DNA of 64,000 bases from Flavobacterium circumlabens (GTDB taxonomy: Bacteria > Bacteroidota > Bacteroidia > Flavobacteriales > Flavobacteriaceae), in contig NZ_SLWA01000004.1 of NCBI RefSeq assembly GCF_004345565.1, positions 1-64,000 of the forward strand, written 5' to 3'. Below the pieces are notes generated by a model. That model made no database searches. It worked only from the letters and a program-made list of their open reading frames with translations, and had not been told where the DNA came from. This document shows positions 62,751-64,000 of the stretch, one piece after another. The position numbers were made by a program, and so were the translations under genes. Each line of letters begins with the position of its first letter. The first letter of the stretch is position 1.

Positions 62751-63302
62751 ATGAAATTATTTATAAAGTTCGATATCAACACGATTTGTTCTCTTTTTCT
62801 GAAAGAAAAACTGGAAGAAGAAAACTTAAATTTTAGCACCTTAGGCTTTGGCGAAATTGAATTGGATGAGAACCTTGATATTGAAGGACTTGACAATTTA
62901 AAAAGCAAACTGGCACCTTTTGGTTTTGAAGTTGTTGAAAATCAAAAAAGTGTTTTGGTCCAGAAAATTAAGGATGCCATCATTGAACTTGTTTATATGG
63001 ATGATAATAATAACTTTAAGAGTTCTGTTTTTTTAGCAGAGAAACTAAATCATAGTTACGGTTATCTATCGAATGTATTTTCGGAAGTAACCTATTCCTC
63101 TATTGAGAATTTTATCATTTTACAAAAAATAGAAAGAGCCAAACAATTGATGTTAGTCAATGAAATGAGCCTGACCGAAATTGCTTTTTTACTAAACTAC
63201 TCGAGTGTGGCCCATTTGAGTACACAATTTAAAAACACGACCGGAATAACGCCATCGGCTTTTCAGAGGATTATTAAAAAGAGAAGAGAAAATTTAAAAT
63301 AA
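62751..63302 (+). CDS. AraC-type helix-turn-helix protein
   Basis: 183 aa. Residues 1-75 form a small N-terminal domain of unknown type (FDINTICSLFLKEKL, APFGFEVVENQ). Residues 80-183 are a double HTH of AraC type: SVFLAEKLNHSYGYLSNVFS and LTEIAFLLNYSSVAHLSTQF. No cupin or sensor domain. It is probably part of a signalling cluster with the response regulator and CHASE3 kinase downstream (22-bp gap). Confidence 0.88.
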   Translation: MKLFIKFDINTICSLFLKEKLEEENLNFSTLGFGEIELDENLDIEGLDNLKSKLAPFGFEVVENQKSVLVQKIKDAIIELVYMDDNNNFKSSVFLAEKLNHSYGYLSNVFSEVTYSSIENFIILQKIERAKQLMLVNEMSLTEIAFLLNYSSVAHLSTQFKNTTGITPSAFQRIIKKRRENLK

Positions 63303-63324
63303 AACCCAAATACCCGAAAAATCA

Positions 63325-63774
63325 ATGCAAAAAAACGCATTACACATTTTACTCGCTGATGACGATGAGGATGACAGACTTTTTTTTAAAGATGCCTTTG
63401 AAGAAGTAAGAGTTCAAACCAAAGTAACTTTTGTCCATGACGGTCTTCAGCTCATGGAACACCTGATGACACCGGATATTAAATTACCGGATATTTTATT
63501 TCTGGATTTGAACATGCCGAAAAAAACAGGTAAAGAATGTTTGATCGAAATCAAAAAAACCGAGCATCTTAAAAATATAATTATTGCTATCTATTCTACT
63601 TCCTCTTCAGAAGAAGATATAGAAGACACCTTTATTGAAGGTGCCAATATTTATATCAAGAAACCAAGTGATTTTAATACCCTGAAAAAAATTATTAATG
63701 AAGTCGTTACCTTAAATTGGCACTATCACACCTCCGGTCTGAACCGAGATAACTTTTTGTTGCGCCTAAAATAA
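63325..63774 (+). CDS. Single-domain response regulator
   Basis: 149 aa, receiver domain only. Acidic pocket ADDDEDD (11-17), phosphoacceptor Asp61 in FLDLNMP, Thr/Ser in IYSTSSS and Lys in YIKKPSD. This CheY-like Rcp1-type receiver has no output domain, so it probably passes phosphate to a partner protein. It is followed 9 bp later by a CHASE3-containing sensor gene, likely its kinase. Confidence 0.93.
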   Translation: MQKNALHILLADDDEDDRLFFKDAFEEVRVQTKVTFVHDGLQLMEHLMTPDIKLPDILFLDLNMPKKTGKECLIEIKKTEHLKNIIIAIYSTSSSEEDIEDTFIEGANIYIKKPSDFNTLKKIINEVVTLNWHYHTSGLNRDNFLLRLK

Positions 63775-63783
63775 TAACATTCC

Positions 63784-64000
63784 ATGAAGTTGTTCCCCAA
63801 GTTTAATTCTTCAAACTCATTGAGAGTTATTTTTGTGATCGCAGTTTTCATTCTGTTATTTCTTTCTTCGCTTGGATACAAGCACAATCAGGATCTGAAT
63901 GCATCCAGTAAGGTGGCCATGCATACCTATGAGATAAATATTCAGTTAGAAAGATTAATGTCAGCTATAAAAGATGCCGAAACGGGACAGCGCGGTTATA
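63784..64000 (+). CDS. CHASE3-domain sensor protein, 5' part only
   Basis: 72 codons visible. A basic start, a membrane helix (VIFVIAVFILLFLSSLGY), then the CHASE3 start with its signature DAETGQRGY at residues 64-72. Such proteins are mostly sensor histidine kinases; the kinase part lies beyond the window. It is preceded closely by the receiver, fitting a two-component set. Confidence 0.85.
   Translation, partial: MKLFPKFNSSNSLRVIFVIAVFILLFLSSLGYKHNQDLNASSKVAMHTYEINIQLERLMSAIKDAETGQRGY

Overview
The window looks like chromosome from a Flavobacterium-type member of the Bacteroidota. It is AT-rich. Promoters fit the TTG-N(19-23)-TAnnTTTG pattern and leaders are A-rich without clear Shine-Dalgarno sites. 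The gene set includes a gliding lipoprotein (GldI), several LysM and OmpA envelope proteins, a type III glutamine synthetase, a GH92 mannosidase, a CbpM-type chaperone modulator and many SPI/SPII-exported proteins of unknown function. I saw no rRNA, tRNA, CRISPR array, complete insertion sequence or prophage. Everything rests on reading the sequence; no database search was run.

Layout. 0-7 kb (all minus): the start of nagB, an OsmC protein overlapping a LysM/periplasmic-binding protein, a second LysM protein, and guaA. 7-12 kb: small exported proteins, a cbpA/cbpM chaperone pair, RidA, and a CLC transporter carrying the residue signature of fluoride/proton antiporters. 12.2-16.1 kb: a tight operon of a DHH phosphoesterase, gldI and two cyclophilin-FKBP fusion isomerases. 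16.3-23 kb: an XRE regulator followed by a cluster of TTTCACACA palindromes, membrane proteins, aqpZ, a partial tandem duplication that left a broken glsB copy, a sterol desaturase-like protein and an M61 peptidase. 23-35 kb: GH92, a GNAT enzyme, purM, a divergent GSIII/GSII glutamine synthetase pair and terC.

35-40 kb is the most unusual stretch. It holds an esterase, an AraC regulator killed by both a nonsense codon and a frameshift, and three related small exported proteins resembling a lone secretion-tail domain. The third of these is frameshifted. A 49-bp element occurs three times here. 40-46 kb is accessory: a second copy of the XRE gene with the same leaderless promoter layout, two different inverted repeats, and a lipoprotein plus two small genes that could be a toxin/immunity-like set. 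45.6-54.7 kb: a large fused IcmF-type acyl-CoA mutase, an L,D-transpeptidase, small envelope proteins and purU. 55-64 kb: an aldo/keto reductase beside its likely AraC regulator, a metal/cobalamin-receptor-like protein, pyrF, an OmpA protein with thrombospondin type 3 repeats, Dps, CsbD, and the start of a signalling cluster (AraC-type, response regulator, CHASE3 sensor).

The other theme is the intergenic DNA. At least fifteen gaps carry degenerate, hairpin-forming copies of a few word families: TTAACCGCAAAG/TTTGCGAACTTTGCG, GCCACGAATTTCACTAATTTT, TGTCATTTCGACG, AACCTGACAGGTT and TTTGTTTCAGG. In one place a 20-bp perfect palindrome sits inside such a repeat between 5-bp direct repeats, as if it had been inserted.
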